Assembly (NCBI GenBank): GCA_008711295.1
Contig: VUYV01000017.1
Span: 1,491,500 to 1,555,499, forward strand
Direction of reading: 5' to 3'
DNA length: 64,000 nt
From: Anarhynchus alexandrinus
Taxonomy: Eukaryota > Chordata > Aves > Charadriiformes > Charadriidae
The stretch's first letter is position 1, and each line of letters starts with the position of its first letter. Below, in pieces: positions 39,351 through 52,151 of the stretch. The notes under the pieces were generated by a model, which was given only the letters and a program-made list of their open reading frames with translations, was not told the DNA's origin and did not search any database. The position numbers and the translations under genes were made by a program.

Positions 39351-41442
39351 ATACTCATGATATAACACAATTATTGAATCAGAAGGCCTTTCCAAAGCAC
39401 TCAGTGAAGAAAATACAAGGAAGACAGATTATAGAACATACAGAGAAAACAGAAGACAAATTCAAGGAACATAGAAAATACTACTTCTTTTTTTAAAGAC
39501 CTAAATTCTCTCACGAGGAGGCAGGAGCCACCTAAAGCCAAAACAACAAATAAAATCCACTTTGAATTTCGGTGTTCTCAATGAAGCTTTTTGCTTTTCC
39601 AAAGTTACTCATTCCTCTAGTCCAACCATTGCATTTATTGAGGTTTACAAAGACAGAAACAGCTGTAGGCTGTACAGATTAACAGAATATCATCACATTC
39701 CCTACTGTAAACTATTTTTAACCACATCATTACTACAAAGAAACACTCATAACTTAGTTTGGCATTTACAAACTAGTGACAAACCAAATTGCTTTCATGA
39801 TTTTAAACACTTTCTTTTTTTCAATTCCTCCCTGGCCTGATCAGAGACAGCCATTCCCTGTCTGATGAGGTATCTTCCCCACTGATACTAACTCATAAAA
39901 GACAAGGTCATCTCCGTTTCGCTGTACTTTTTTTTTTTTAAATAACTTAGGGTGAACAGCATACCCCCTCAGTAAAAAATAAAGCTGTTTCTCCCATAAG
40001 GGGCTAGAAAAGCCCCATTAAATGAACACTTACCAGAAATGTGAGGGGAAGTCACCCCATAGGCACAGAGTGATAGTGCACCACTGGGAACTACTTTTGA
40101 CTTTGGGTTTTTTTCCCCCAAAAAATTACCAGAATGGGAGAATAATGGACTAGGACCTGTTTCGTGTTTATTGGGATTAAAATGATACATAGATTTTTAA
40201 CTTTCAGATCCTTAATCCCCTCCTTCTCAGCCTCTTCACAAGCTAGTTGCTGCTGAAACACTGCGTGTGTTCAATCTTCTGTTTCCAGTCCTGTAAGGAA
40301 AAATAGAAAACTATCCCCACACTCACACAAGGCTGGTTCTCCACAATGATCCATACACCATCACAACCCTTGCAGTGCACCCAAAAAGTCTTCACAAGTG
40401 GAAGAGTATTGTGGCTCGCTGTCTTCTCTGTAGTCCTGTTATCTCCTACATATCCTTCCTTCACACCTGTCTTCTCTGCTTACAGGCTCTTACATTGTCT
40501 TTTTATGTGGTCCTGCCTGTATATTCATTACTCCTATATGAAGGGCACATGCGTTTGGAGATGAAGGTTCAGAGCACAGGGTTCTCTGGATTACAACGGC
40601 TGTTGTCAGCTCATATCTGACTTAAATGAATTATCTGTACCATCAACCTCAGACAGCCTTTTCAGAAGCGCCCTACCCAAGAACAGAAGATTTTGTAGTA
40701 CTGTATTAGGCAACCCTTAATCACCTACACACGAGGAAGCACGAAACTCAACATCTGAAGCTCCTTACAGCTGAACTACTACTTATGGTACTCCTTTAAA
40801 AATCTGGGCATTAGAGCTTTTGTTGCTCAATAGATTAGCAATCTCAAAAATAAAAAACAATTACCCATCTCACGCACATGCACAAATCTTTACACAATTA
40901 ATATTTAAGTCACTTTACATGTTCAAAAAACGCTGTGCAGGCAGGCTAGCATGAGTTAAGCAGACACTCTTCTTCTCAGGGGCAAACCTGATACAGAAGA
41001 GGTGCTCAAGGCTGCAGAGTGAACCAGCAGCAGAAAGCTCCTTCTCCTCTCAGTTCCTTCAGACCACAGTTCATTGCCCATGCACATCACCAAGTTCTCC
41101 TGTGTTTGCAAGACTCCTTTGCCTTCAAAATTCCTTGAACTACTGAGCACTTTTTTTCCTAGGTGTCTAAAGAGAAAACCTATTTCCAACACAGCCCAAA
41201 CAATTACTCAGTGACCACTGATAGATCATAAGTTGTTTCAGAGACCTAGCAAAGGACACAATGCCTCAGTAACCCCCCCTCTCTTTTTAACATAAAGAAA
41301 AATTGCTTATGCTGTCCAAAAAGGAGATTTCAGTTTTAAATAAATTACTGATTCTTATTTCTATGCATTTTCAATTAAAAGGCAAGCCCAGTTAACCAAC
41401 CTCAGCCAAGCCGCGCTATTATGCATTTAAATCTATGCTTAC

Positions 41443-41467
41443 CTGCTTAGTCTGATCTCAGGGACGA
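41443..41467 (-). other. Weak candidate exon with very strong donor
   Basis: The minus strand reads AAATTCCTTTTAG, a 25-nt segment, then CTAAGCAG|GTAAGCAT, a near-consensus donor. A second acceptor-like site (GTGCATTTTAAG) about 23 nt further upstream would give a longer exon. The segment is short and could be a chance pair; the donor is among the best in the window. Confidence 0.15.
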
Positions 41468-43149
41468 CTAAAAGGAATTTTACAGGCACCTTAAAATGCA
41501 CAGCCAAAAGTTAAATAAATATAGACACATAAAATAATGAGATGCATACTTCTGCTGCAAAGTTACACTAAACAAGCCAAACTCCTCCCTGAACAGAAAT
41601 CCCATCAATTACTGACCTGGAAAAGTAGTCTCCTGGCTTCTCTATTTCTCTTTAAAACATCAAGAATCCTGCTGAAATACACCTTTTCTTTTCTTTTTCT
41701 TTTTTTTTTCTTTCCCCCCCAAAGCAGAGGGAAGTTAGTACTTAGTTTTATACTATAGAATTTGGAGCAAAAAAAAGGGAGCAGTTAACTTTAAGTGATG
41801 TGACAGAAAAAAGTTTGGGATGGTAGCATTACTCACAAATGAGGGATAACCTGGCAGAAAACACTTTCCTTCTTTCCTACAATTTTTAATTTGGCCAGAA
41901 CAAGCAACAATCCATCCTTCGCTGAGGACAGATTTAAAATGAGATGTCTTGCCACTGTTTTGAATTTGGCACAAGAACTCTTTTACCCTTTGGGAATCAT
42001 GGACACATTCCAACAACTTGCCCCCTTAATATGAAGTTCTCCAGCCTATTCTGTATTTTTTTAATCTCACCTTCCAGCATTGCCTTTCCTATAGGCACAC
42101 TACAGAAAGCTTTCAGGGATACAATTTGTCCAGCACAAAATAAATAAAACAATACAAGCAAAACCACATAAACAAAATTCTGCATTTTTATAGCACAGTA
42201 TTCCAGGCGCACAAGAATATCCTGTGTTAAACAAGAAGGAGGAAGGCTGAGGAACCTTGAAAAAAACAGCTTAGGATCATGCTGGATCCAAATGTTATTT
42301 ACGCCATTTTCCATTTCAAAGCAAACTTCAGCACTAAAAAACAGATCATTTTTCAGATACTTAAAGCTTGCAGTGAGGCAACACATAACTGCTTATTCAA
42401 TTATTTTGTAATTAGTTGGAGGCGCAACCATTTTCCCAAACAACATAGCTCAGTTTCTACCTACCCAGCAATTCTTCTGCCATTTCCAACCACGTTTGTT
42501 TATACTGCATACAGCTTAGCCATGTTTGCATTGATGCACACTGGGAAAATCTGTGCAGCCATCCCTGAGCACCCTCATTAAGAGCAGCGTGGAAGGGAGG
42601 AGGGAAGGGGGAGAGGAGGAGGACAAGAGGAAAGCACCCTGAGGCTACGTGTGCTATAGATAGCAGATGGGTAACTGCACCTTGGCACACCACATTTCAT
42701 GGAAACTGCAGGAGAGTTGCCAGCCAAAATGGTTGTTGGGAGAAGAGGGTTAAAAAGTGTTCTGCCCTCTGCAAAAAATAAAGGACTCACCAACCTCCTT
42801 GTGGAAAGATAATCAATAGAGGCCTCTAGAAGGACAAAATGTGATCAGTTATCATGGTTACAGACATTAGGCAAGGACATAGCTCTATTTAAACCAAGTT
42901 TTGCAGAAAATGCATTACTTCTACAGCTGAAAGTTAGTTTGGGCTGGGTGTCTAGTGAATCCATTGAACATCCTCATTAAGAATCAGTTTCTGTCACTGC
43001 AGACCCCCTCAGAATAGATAACAGTGTTATTATCAACGGTAATTTGCCAAAAAACAGCATGTAATTCATTATCCTCCCCGCCTCTTTCAAATTAGTGGCA
43101 GGCAATATTGTGTAACAACAAAAAGGAAAAGGAAAAAAAAGAGATTTTG

Positions 43150-43345
43150 TCCGTGACGGTGTACCTGTGATGCACAGGATGAGCGTGTCCTGCAACCCAG
43201 CCGGCAGAGCCGGTGCTGGTACCGCGGGCGGGCTGAACTACCTTCCGCAACAAGCACGAATCCCACCCAAGGCTCCGCCGGGCTGTGTGGCAATGGGCTG
43301 CAGATTTCAACGGTGAGGTAATCAGCGCACCAGGCATCTGTGTTA
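43150..43345. other. CpG-enriched spot
   Basis: About 14 CpGs by my count in roughly 200 bp, including GGTACCGCGGGCGGGC at about 43218-43233 and CTCCGCCGGGC. Possible regulatory element; no splice or promoter signal supports more. Confidence 0.28.
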
Positions 43346-46300
43346 TAACCCAGACAGGTTTTGCAGCGCTGATCAAACCTGGAAGAGGGCTGCTGAAGTT
43401 TTGTCCCACCCAAACAAGTTTTAGACATCTTTTTGTACCGAGAGAAGGGAGAGCGGAAAGAAGCGTTTTCTTTCCCGTACAACAGAGCATGCTGCGACTT
43501 GTCACAGACAAAGCACTTGGCGTTACACCTGGGTGGGGATGGATGCGACCACACACGTTTTACACTCCTGCCCCATGCTTTCGAAAAGAGAGTATTTTAA
43601 AAGGCAGTGCCTTTCAAAAATAATCGAAGGGTGTCCCCCACATACACACCTTAATTCCTGCACTGGAGGAAAGAAAAAAAAAATTTAACATCATTTATTT
43701 TGACACAGTTGAAAAGGAACTGGAAAGCAATGTAAGGCTGTCAGATAACTTTTGTTCACAAGCCAAGCCCACTTGCCTCACTGCTCCCCTACCAGTTTGC
43801 ATTTATACTGACTGCTAGGAAAAGTCTCTCAGTGTTTTCCCTTCGGGAAACTAAAATTAAAAAAAAAAAAATCTTTTTTTTTTTCCAAATGAACTACTTT
43901 CAAGTCCTTTTACATCATGCCATTCCTGCAGCACCCACACCGGCTGTATGGGGTTACAATCAAACACTAATTTTGTTCCTTTTCCTTGTATTCTTGAAAG
44001 CCACACTTACAGGGGATAGGAAAAAGATTTTGCTGCAGCTGTCCCTGTATTTTGAGCATGGCCTGCAGAGATCAGTCACGTGAAGTTCATACCACCTCAT
44101 CTATCCCACTTTCAAGGCCCCCTCCGCAATTGCTTTCCCAAGGACAAAGAATTTGGGATGGTAGCAAGCAACACTCAGGTCACTTGCATGGTAGATTTCT
44201 AATCTAGATATCTTTCTGAAAGTCGCTTGATCTTTCTGGACTAAGGCATATTTTGTTAGTATGAAGAAATTAGGAAGTGTCAAATTGCATTAAAGTTCTT
44301 TTGCGTTTGTCAGAGTAGTTCTGACTGACTTCCAGGGGGGTAGATGAAAAGTAGAGTAGAGTAACTTCATCCACGCACTGCCAGCGGAGAGCTTCCAGGT
44401 GCAGAGAAGGAGAATCCATCCCCACTGTACTTTGTGATGTTTCCTTATCTTACAGTTTCTCATTACAGTAGCCATGAACAACGCCAGTGAAAGACGCTCT
44501 TTTAGACAAACATCAGGAACAAGGAATTTTCAAAACTGTATTTCATTACTGAAGTATACTTGTTTTGGAAAAAGTTACACAGACACTCTCGTACTCCAAA
44601 ACCTCATCTGAATAGAAGGTTGTTAAAGCCAGAACTGTAGTAATATGGCTGAAGCCTGTCCTTTGGTATGAAAACACAAAAAGCTGCATACTTGCTCCAA
44701 GAACAAAATCACAGGTATGTCAATGTCCTTTTTTTTTTTTCTGTCTTCTGTAAGGTCAAATCAAAGGTATCCTCTTCAACCATCACAGAATTTTTACTTG
44801 CCTATGTTAAAGCAGAATTGCATAAACATTTAAACTACTGGAAAATTTGCCATTTGGAGTTATTGCAGACCTATCAGATAACCTATGGAAAACCTCCTGT
44901 TCCCCTTCCACAACAGCTTTCTATGCATCAAGCAAGCCACAAAATTCATGATCTTGAATATCAAAATAGTCGTCTTCTAGCTGTTGAAGCTTTCATTTAA
45001 ATCCTCACAGCCCCAAGACCCCTTTAAGATAAATTACTGTATTTTAGCAGTGAAGGAGTTAGAGATTTACAAAGTCAGTGAGAATTCATAACTTTTGCAT
45101 TTTAATCATTCATAGCCACTGTATTTGATTTACCCCACAATTTCCATCAGAAAATGAAAATGTTTTGAAGAATGAGTTATTCTCAATGTAAATCTCCAGT
45201 AAGCCTCTGTCAATCATGTTAGTCCTTTCCCCGTTAGTTTTTCCTGCCTCCTCCTGATTGAAACTACACAACCAGTTTAATTACTTCATTACTTAATGAC
45301 TTTTCACTTTAAAAGGCTGGAAATACATGGAAAGCTAAACTAACACACAGCAATTCTCCATGGAATAGAGGAAACCATTATAAACATCTGTGTAGCCCAC
45401 GAAGACCAAGTATATTCATACTTTTCACTACCCTAACACTTTTACAAAAGAAGAAAAATAAATATACGTAGAGGCCTGGAACGCATCTACCAAAGGATAT
45501 CTATGCACACACATAAAAGAGGGAAATAAGCTATTCCATACTCAAATACAATATTTGCTTGCCACAAATTGTACAATCCCTCTGCCATATTAGAATAACA
45601 ACCTGTGGGAAGCTACCATTCCAGAAATTATACCTTAAAAAGAAGTTTCAGTGTTGGGCATTTGTTGGGAAGCTAAGCCTTTGATAGTTTTGCTGCCAAG
45701 TTTTATTTTTTACTTATTTATTTATTAATTTCCAGTGTGTTGAGCAGCTCATTGTACCTTTGTTCAACTACAGGGAAAGAACTGTTTAGTTTACAGCATG
45801 GTTTTATATGCAAATTATATTCAGTAGACTCTCTACTCATCATAAGTGTCAACAGGAAAAAAAAAAGCATGACAAATTTAAGACTGTTGAGATTTTTCAT
45901 AAACTTTGAAGGAACACTGAAATTACAAAGCATGCCTAGCTCACTGTAAAGCATTTTCTCTAAGCATGTGCCAAATCATGTATATTAAAGGGATTATTTT
46001 TTTTTCTAAATCTACTATGACAATTTATGCTCCATTTTCCATTTCTAAATATTTGTGGCAATTAAAAAAGCCCTGTCTTCTGCATACAGTCAAACTTGCT
46101 GTTTATACAGTCAAACTGTTTGCTTAGCTGTCCCAGAAATGAAGCTTGTTTCTACTCTGTGGAAACATTTCCATTAGATTTAGTAGCACTGGAGAAAAAG
46201 TAAGTTTTCACCCCCACACAAATCAAAATTCAGGAGAAAATTCAGAGTTCAAAATGAAGAGATATTTTACTGCCAATAGGGGAAAAGAAATCTTAACAAA

Positions 46301-49198
46301 TCAGCCAGCTGTTGCACTAACAACATCAAATAAAGAAATTGTGGAGCTTATTCTACCCTTTATCAATAATGCATGGCTGCGCACAGACAATTTATAGCTG
46401 TTTTCCATCACTGGGTATTGTGTAGTACTAAATTAAGTCTACAAAATTCAAGGACAGTCCACCCACACAGCTACTGTAAGCCAGCCAGGCCACTTTGAAT
46501 AAACATTTTAAAGGCATAAAGTGAGTTTTATTAGCATTCTGAGCCACAGTTCATAGTGGACAAAGCAGCTCCTTTGAAAAAGTACGAGTACACTGAGCAG
46601 AAGGAGAGATGAGTTACTCTTGTGCCATACGTATAAAGAAATAGCAAAAAGGAAAAAAATATATACATGCAACAACTCAAAACCCTGAATATATTAAGAT
46701 TAAATTAAAACATTAAGCAAGAGAATTTATTTTCTATGCTAGAAACTGATTGTCAATCTCAGAAAATCCTGAGAGTTGCTGAACCGGTCAGGTTCTGACA
46801 GCAAGAGAGCTAAAAACCAAAGATGGTTTTGATGGGTTTTGTTTACATTTAGGTAGCTCCAAAGATTAATAGACTTATTTTTAATCCTTCACAAATGATA
46901 TAAATCAGAAAAGCACACACAAGGCTTTCATCAAGATAAAGAACTAGTTATCGTATGAAATCACCTCAGCAACATTTATGGCACCAGTAAACAAGTGAGA
47001 GGTGGGGTTCCTCCACAGGCCAAATTAGCCAAGAGACAGTATGCCACAAGTTGGTTGTTTTCGGTCAGTCCCACCTCTTCCTACCACAGCAGTACCAGCA
47101 CCTGAATGCCTGAAACACAAGACAGCATCAAGGAACTTGGAGCACATGAGCTGGCCACCAGCAGCAGCAGGCGGCAGGTGCCAGGTCTGCACATCCACCA
47201 GTTTTACCCAGGCTCTGCTCCGGCCAAGGTGCCAGGTCCTCCACCTGGGTCCTTCCTCCATGGCTTGGGTTCAGGTGTGGAGCCAGGTGTAACCAGCCAC
47301 AACATGGATGGCAGCACCACCAGGAGGTGGGTTTGGGTCATATTGCAGACTTCCCCTGCTGTTTCTTTTACAGTCACACTGCCCAGCTTCCCTCTAAAAA
47401 ATACTGGCAAGTATGAGGTTTGTGACAGCCTTTTTACAACCACAGCACCACTCCAGGCAGGACCCTCCAGGTCTGTCTGGTAATTGGCATAACATGATGA
47501 TATTCCTGCCTGGAAAACCTACTTTTGTACAGTGTGGGAAGGTGGAGGATCTAGTACAGCATGGCTGGGCAGCTTGAAGGCTCTGTGGCACATTAAAGCA
47601 CAACCACAACTAAGAGCAGGAAGGATGCAACAGACAGGACTTAAGCCACATCTGTTTTAAGTTGGTCAAGTAGAAATATCTGGCCAAATAAAAAAAGTGA
47701 CTGCATTTATTGTGCAGGTATGGAGACAAAAAACCACCAATCCCAATCAGTGGTATTTGGGTTTGCAGACACCTTTAATTTTCTAGTTATGGTGTGTACT
47801 ACTGTATAGCAAAGTTTAACTTCACTTACAATAGGTGTGCTTTCTCAAAAATCAGATCCCCTTTGCAGATGCAAGTATCTTATGGACCTCTGAAGCCAAC
47901 TAATCAGTGCTTACAACTCTGATTTTAAGTGCTCCAGTGAGCCCAGAAAATTCAGAAAGTGAAGAGACAGACTTGACTAAATCAGGCAACCAGCCCCCAG
48001 CCTTTGGTGAAGCTGCCTCACCCCTGTGAAAGCAGAATCTGCTCTGTCCAACAGGCAGAAACTATCTCAGATGAAGTTGTACTGAGATCTAGTATCTAGT
48101 CATGTTTTTTATAAGATCTTGAATTTTTTTTTTATTTTATTTTTGTTTAAGATAAACAGAAGTCCAGAACCCCCTACAGCTTAAGATTTAGCTAAGGAAA
48201 GCAACTGCTGGGTATTTGTATTTTAACTTGTGGGAAGTACAAGGTTTTCTTCAGAGGGTTGGTTGGGTTTTTTACCGTTTAATAGGTTGAATTTCTGCTG
48301 CGAAAAGTGAAACTGCTGTTTTGAAGTCTGATGAGATTGCAGTAAAACCCTTGGCTAAATCAAGGCTATAGGACACAGCTTTGAGAAACCCCAGGCAATC
48401 CCACTGAAACAACGTTGGCTTTATAAATGGAAATTAATAAGTCCGTTGCTCATCTCATATTGCCAAAGTCTGTGATCCAATTAGAAGCACACTGCTTTAA
48501 TGACCTGCATGGGGATCACATTCAGTGAAGTTCAGAGACACACAAAATGCTCTCGGGGAGCGTGTCGCCTCAGTGGGATGCTGGCTTCGGAACTCACAGG
48601 CAAAACGCACCAAGATGGTCACCTTAGTATTTCAAAGTAGCAGTTATCTGTACAAATGCAAAATAGCTTAAGCACAGTGAAATGTTACTGTGCTACATGC
48701 AGTCAGGGACACACATGATCTTCAAACACTGTATTTTATGAACAGAGATGGAGCCCACTTCTCCATAGACTTGCTAAATGAGTAGCTGTAGTGTACTGAC
48801 GTTTAATTGGTAGTACCTCTCTACAGTGATGACTATTGCCATTAATGCCTGTAGTGTCCTGTCCTCTGTAACACAGAGTTACAGCCCAGCACTACCCAAA
48901 TGTACAGTGGAAGAGTCTTCTGTGCCAGATACGCAGATATTCAAAGAAGATATACATGCATATAACATGAGGCATATTTAAATTCAGAGCATCTGAATTT
49001 AATCAGAGTGCACCTCTTCATCATGCTCCTGTCTGTAGCCACAGCCTTGTGACGAGAGCCAACATATGAGCTGCCTTTTTGCTATTTCTTTGCAACGGTA
49101 CATGATGCTCCCGTGCTTTCTGAGGAGCCACCAGGCAGCCAGCAGTCATTGCTACTTTGGCTGCCTGACAGCAGATACAAGTCTGCCTTGGGTTTTCA

Positions 49199-49945
49199 CA
49201 GAATCACAAAATGGTCAGGGTTGGAAGGGACCTCTGGGGATCATCTAGTCCAATCCCCCCGCCAGAACAGGGTCACCTCCAGCAGGTTGCACAGGATGGT
49301 GTCCAGGTGGGTTTTGAATGTCTCCAGGGTGGGAGACTCCACAACCTCTCTGGGCAGCCTGTTCTGGTGCTCTGCCACCCTCAAAGTAAAGAAACTCCTC
49401 CTCACGTTTAGATGGAACTTCCCATGTTCCAGTTTGTGCCTGTTAGCTCTCATCCTATCACTGGGCACCACTGAAAAAAGACTGTTCCCATCCCCCTGGC
49501 ACCCTCCCTTTAAGTGTTTATAAGCATTGATAAGATCCCCCCTCAGTCGTCTTTTCTCTAGACTGAAAAGACCCCAGTCCCTCAGCCTTTCCTCATAAGA
49601 AAGATGCTCCAATCCCCTAATCATCTTTGTAGCCCTTTGCTGGACCCTCTCCAGCAGTTCCCTGTCCTTCTTGAACTGGGGAGCCCAGAACTGGACACCA
49701 TACTCCAGATGTGGCCTCACAAGGGCAGAGCAGAGGGGGAAGATGACCTCCCTCGACCTGCTGGCCACACTCTTCTTGATGCACCCCAGCATGGCATTAG
49801 CCTTCTTGGCCACCAGGGCACATTGCTGGCTCATGGTCATCCTGTCTTCCACCAGGACTCCCAGGTCCCTTTCCACAGAGCTTCTCTCCAGGAGGTCAGC
49901 CCCCAACCTGTAAAAAAGGTTCCAGCCTTTCTGCCATCATACTCT
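49199..49945 (-). mobile_element. CR1 LINE, 5'-truncated copy with intact ORF2 tail
   Basis: The longest transposon remnant in the window, about 750 bp in antisense. From its 3' end it shows CAGAATCACAAAATGG, AGGGTTGGAAGGGACCTC, GATCATCTAGTCCAATCC, a short 3' UTR, and then an ORF2 tail open for more than 220 codons. It belongs to the GGTCAGGGTTGG-type 3'-end variety, as does 22322-22380. An intact frame over this length, without frameshifts, suggests a younger insertion than the other copies. It lacks the endonuclease and catalytic reverse-transcriptase domains, so it cannot move by itself. Confidence 0.97.
49241..49942 (-). pseudogene. CR1 ORF2 C-terminal remnant, uninterrupted
   Basis: A continuous reading frame on minus ending at 49241. 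Recognisable landmarks in order: [116 protein letters not shown] and a C-terminal [11 protein letters not shown]. This is the conserved tail of CR1 ORF2, downstream of the polymerase palm. There is no in-frame ATG at its left-hand (5') part; the frame simply reads in from the truncated upstream sequence (about 49942 and beyond). One residue change from the usual family pattern (HQNRLP for HWNRLP) is visible. Not a host gene. Confidence 0.95.
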
Positions 49946-51531
49946 CCCTCTCTGTCTGCATGTGTTTCCTTACAGCCTCCTCCCCTCTTCTCCCACCCCG
50001 TACCTTACGCAGCCACCCACGCACCCCGACACACATCCAGGCTGTAACTACACTAGTTTACTGACACCTCCTGCAGTGCAGCAGGCAGCCAGGTCTGGGG
50101 ACCTGCAAGAGCAACCTGAGAGTCCCTCCATGCGTATATCCGCATCTCCTTTGCTTAGAAGCCCACGCTTGGCTGAGGGTGCGCACTTCCACAGCCAGGA
50201 CATGGCTGTGGCACACAGCCACACAGGAACTAGGACAAGCCTAGTCACAGTGATAATAAGTTTCCTTATTTAGCTTCTTCTAAGCATTTCTCCTCCGTGC
50301 CAGCTACAGCCCTGCCTCAAGGCCCAGAAGCAGTCGTGGCTGCTTTCCCCCAACTCCTGTTTGAAGCACACCTTTGCCACCAGAAAACACAAAATTCACC
50401 TACAAATGTTTTCCCCCCCCTGGTGAAAAGAATGAGCTCCAGAAGAGCGAAAGCCGTGGTGCGCCCAAGTGAAGAACCGCATCCTGCAAGGTGGGACAGG
50501 CACCGCTCTACGAGCGAGAGCCCGGGGCCGATTTGAAACGTGCTGGCATGAGGTCTGCCATGGATGTGCAGGCAGGCTTGCCTGTCAGGGGCCGCTTAAC
50601 ACAGGTGTTGCAGCACCCTCTGCCCCCTCTCTGAACTGAGTTTTGCGCAAGAGAGCTAAAGGGAGAGTCAGCGGAGTCTGGGAACGTGCTCGTACACACG
50701 CGCAGGCAGCCCGTCTAAATGGCAAGTTCAGAGAGTAATGAAGAAAGGCAGGAGATCTGCTCTTCCACACTTGCTGAGTTTCTGCTGTTTGGGAAAAACA
50801 GCTGGTGCCCCATCACCTTTGGGATCACGAGATTCAGTAGCCCTCCACCTGTCGCAACAGCTGTCAGCAATTCAAGGCCACATCTGTATGCAAAAGATTT
50901 ACTCCACACTTAAAATCCGAGCCATCTGCCCCCCGCTGCTTGGTTCCACTCTGATGAAAGCAGCACGGGACAAGAGTTAGTCTGCAGTGGGCTATCCCAA
51001 ATAGTAGAAATGGCCAAGAGACTAAATCTTTGCTCTTCAAGAGATGAGTTCAGTTTTAGGTGTGTCTGATCGCTTATCCGAACCTGCAGCACATTGCAGT
51101 GCACATAACAATGTGGGCAGTGACCGACAGTAAAAGCAAATAGAACCGGAGCCAGCTGCCACTTCAAGCAGCAGCTGTCAAACCTGAGGGAATCCAGGAG
51201 TCAGTAGCAAAGACAGCCTTCACACAGGGATTACCCACCTGGATTTCTTTTATTACAGATTTAATTCAGGCCCTCCCTTTGGTGATGCTCTTAACCAGCT
51301 TTGTATTTTTGCGCAGCAACATTTCTATATAGCCCTGTCCTGCTGGGGCACTTACACCCCGTCCCTGGTCACCGAAATGACTCTGCAGCGAGAGAAGACG
51401 GTGCTGCGCACTGGGTGTTGCACAGCCGTACTCCCTGCTGGACCAGTCTGTGGCTGAAGAAAAGCAGCAGCAGCACTACAGTGCAGCAGACAATCCAGCT
51501 ATGAATCCAGAAGATGGGTACAAAATATGGG

Positions 51532-51551
51532 TAATTAATTAATTAATTAAT
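51532..51551. repeat. (TAAT)5 tetranucleotide repeat
   Basis: Five TAAT units in a row, 20 bp. The repeat is also a string of overlapping TAATTA homeodomain cores, but a simple repeat is the simplest reading. Confidence 0.92.
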
Positions 51552-51626
51552 GGAAGACAGCAGCAGCAGCTCTAGTCAAAGGAGAGTGGTTGCTTTTCTA
51601 GCTACAAGTTGCATTTAGCTTCTTAC

Positions 51627-51676
51627 CCATATTTTTCTTGGTGAAGAATTTGTCTCAGCCTGACATCCCATGGGGA
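51627..51676 (-). other. Weak candidate exon, 50 nt
   Basis: On minus, ATTCAGTCTTCAG precedes and AATATGG|GTAAGAAG follows. One frame is open for 16 codons. The pyrimidine tract is short. It lies about 340 bp downstream of the stronger candidate 52018-52151 in minus-strand sense, so a short intron between them would be needed. Confidence 0.12.
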
Positions 51677-51852
51677 CTGAAGACTGAATCTTTTACTGCT
51701 AAAACATTATTAATACACAGATGAAGGACTAAGGTATTTTAATGGAAAGGTATACAAGTGCTTAAGATCATAGAATTGGTGATTTAGGAAAAGAAACCAA
51801 GTCATTTCTTCATTGCATCAATTTATACGTTACTGAAGTCAGTGAATTTACT

Positions 51853-51879
51853 CATAACTAACATAACTAACATAACTAA
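51853..51879. repeat. Three-copy 9-bp tandem repeat
   Basis: CATAACTAA is repeated exactly three times. Minor minisatellite-like slippage product. Confidence 0.92.
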
Positions 51880-52017
51880 CAAATACTGATAGTTGGGTCC
51901 AGTCTAAGACTCCGTGTTAGTATGGTTTATTACAGAGCGAGAAGTGGGGCTGGGACAGTCTGTGGGACCACGTCTATTCTCTTCCCTCTGCCCCCAGCAA
52001 AAGAAGTCACATCTTAC

Positions 52018-52151
52018 CTTAAAACATTTTAACAGAAGTGCCAGACCTCTCCTTTCCTTTAGGCCTCTTTAAACATCAGAAATAATGCAGAGGATTCAGC
52101 TAGTTCAATGCCTCAGCATTTGACAGCGCATTCAGGAACCCGAGAGTCATC
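52018..52151 (-). other. Candidate spliced exon, 134 nt, noncoding leader type
   Basis: The best splice-site context I found. On minus, a consensus-like branch site TGACTAAT lies about 30 nt upstream of a clean pyrimidine tract (CTTTTCATTTCCCTTCTTGTAG), then the segment, then TTTTAAG|GTAAGATG. All three frames have stops: frame 1 TGA, frame 2 TAG after 16 codons from an ATG at the second base, and frame 3 TGA at once. So it is not an internal coding exon, but it would suit a 5' leader exon or a long noncoding RNA. It shares the strand of 60925-60981, 32931-33001 and 7317-7433. No sequence identity is recognised. Confidence 0.42.

Larger units (their letters stand above)
39351..49198. other. 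Long noncoding stretch, no gene recognised
   Basis: About 9.8 kb without a supportable gene. It contains pyrimidine-rich runs (about 41688-41717), a CpG-enriched spot near 43150-43345, A/T homopolymers near 43858-43884, and a strong minus-strand donor at 41443/41442 (GCAG|GTAAGC). Minus-strand open runs at 41997-42386 (129 codons) and 43087-43556 show no recognisable domains. Confidence 0.5.

Noticed and set aside
41997..42386. Minus-strand open run of 129 codons
   Set aside because: No homology recognised and no splice or promoter context; considered chance.
43087..43556. Two overlapping minus-strand open runs of about 155 codons
   Set aside because: Two different frames are open over the same GC-richer DNA, which points to composition rather than coding.
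51764..51790. ATCATAGAAT resembling the CR1 3' terminus
   Set aside because: The match stops after about ten bases and the diagnostic GGTTGGAAGGGACC segment is absent.
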